Positions 7,246 through 7,732 of a stretch of DNA of 7,732 nt are shown piece by piece. Below the pieces are notes generated by a model. It saw only the letters and a list, made by a program, of their open reading frames with translations, did not search any database and was not told the DNA's origin. Positions within the stretch are counted from its first letter, which is position 1; each line of letters opens with the position of its first letter. The translations under genes and the position numbers were made by a program. The stretch comes from CAZYVD01 sp964651045 (GTDB lineage: Bacteria; Zhuqueibacterota; QNDG01; DSAB01), in assembly GCA_964651045.1 (NCBI GenBank), contig CAZYVD010000085.1, forward strand, positions 1-7,732, read 5' to 3'.

Positions 7246-7278
7246 AATGGCGTCTTTAGAAAATATGGAGGTATAAAA

Positions 7279-7732
7279 ATGGCAGTAAGAAAGGTACTAA
7301 AAAATAAGCCCCTTGTAGAAGCTATATTTGAAATAAGATGGGAACTACAAGAGCCAGCTCCGGGAATGAAGATAGATCCACACTATAAAATATTGATTGG
7401 CAGGATATACGACAGAGTAAAAGATGAATATCCCTTTCATGAACAACTACCAACTGTAACCATGCCAGATGAAATTGCAGGATATATTGTTCAACACCGT
7501 TTTCGGAAAGATAAAGATAAATGGCCCCTAATTCAAATAGGTCCAGGTATTACTACCTTAAATGATACAGAAGGATATGTATGGGAAGATTTTGAAAAAA
7601 GAATACGTCATCTTTTGTATGTACTTTATAAGGCGTATCCAGAGTCAGAGAGTAATATGAAAGTAAACTCGTTATTGTTAAGATATATTGATGCTATTGA
7701 TTTTGATTACGAAAAGGAAAATTTATTCAAGT
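7279..7732 (+). CDS. TIGR04255-family protein, N-terminal 151 residues (runs off right edge)
   Basis: The frame opens at the ATG at 7279. GGAGG (7267-7271) lies 7 bases upstream, and the frame is still open at the window end after 151 codons. The protein starts MAVRKVLKNKPLVEAIFEIRW and continues with LIQIGPGITTLND, a GYVWEDF segment and LLRYIDAIDFDYEKENL. These stretches match the pattern of the sporadically distributed TIGR04255 family (usually about 250-280 residues), whose biochemical function is not established. No signal peptide or membrane segment is seen. The gene begins 33 bases after the preceding stop codon, on the same strand. Its family is patchily distributed among bacteria, which fits an accessory gene gained by transfer, although base composition here does not differ clearly from its neighbours. 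Confidence 0.78.
   Translation, partial: MAVRKVLKNKPLVEAIFEIRWELQEPAPGMKIDPHYKILIGRIYDRVKDEYPFHEQLPTVTMPDEIAGYIVQHRFRKDKDKWPLIQIGPGITTLNDTEGYVWEDFEKRIRHLLYVLYKAYPESESNMKVNSLLLRYIDAIDFDYEKENLFK

Overview
The window looks like a piece of a Gram-negative bacterial chromosome of moderately AT-rich composition. It carries a lipid A pathway phosphoesterase, a very large exported C25 cysteine peptidase with a FlgD-like C-terminal domain, and a periplasmic-type thioredoxin-like protein. The large peptidase closely resembles PorU, the sortase of the type IX secretion system (T9SS). That points to the Bacteroidota/FCB superphylum or one of the candidate phyla that carry T9SS-like components. A protein resembling the TIGR02265/DUF2378 family, best known from myxobacteria and relatives, argues against an ordinary Bacteroidota genome. 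I cannot place the organism more precisely.

Left part, minus strand (about 1-6121). In transcription order the genes are: a cation diffusion facilitator transporter (4964-6121), the PorU-like peptidase (1018-4956), an LpxH-like UDP-2,3-diacylglucosamine diphosphatase (228-947), and the N-terminal 38 codons of an unrecognised protein that runs off the window (1-115). The transporter and porU are separated by only 7 bases, and the porU Shine-Dalgarno sequence overlaps the transporter stop codon, so they are probably co-translated. lpxH follows after 70 bases with only a weak promoter candidate of its own. The gene at the left edge has a clear sigma70-type promoter with a perfect TATAAT.

Right part, plus strand (6289-7732). 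A 167-base AT-rich divergent region (6122-6288) separates the two gene groups. It is followed by a TlpA/ResA-like thioredoxin-fold protein (6289-6804, with the start corrected from an upstream ATG), a GTG-started 132-residue TIGR02265/DUF2378-like protein that appears to lack the C-terminal part of its family (6847-7245), and the first 151 codons of a TIGR04255-family protein (7279-7732, cut by the window edge).

Functionally, PorU and LpxH fit a cell-envelope theme. T9SS sortases attach cargo to a lipopolysaccharide anchor and LpxH makes a lipid A precursor, so their adjacency is suggestive but not proof of a link. The most unusual points are the PorU-like gene in a non-standard context, a transporter with a duplicated and diverged cytoplasmic domain, and the apparent junction between a shortened TIGR02265-like gene and a sporadically distributed TIGR04255 gene. 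No tRNA, rRNA, CRISPR array, insertion sequence or convincing terminator was seen. There is no gene-free stretch longer than 300 bases.
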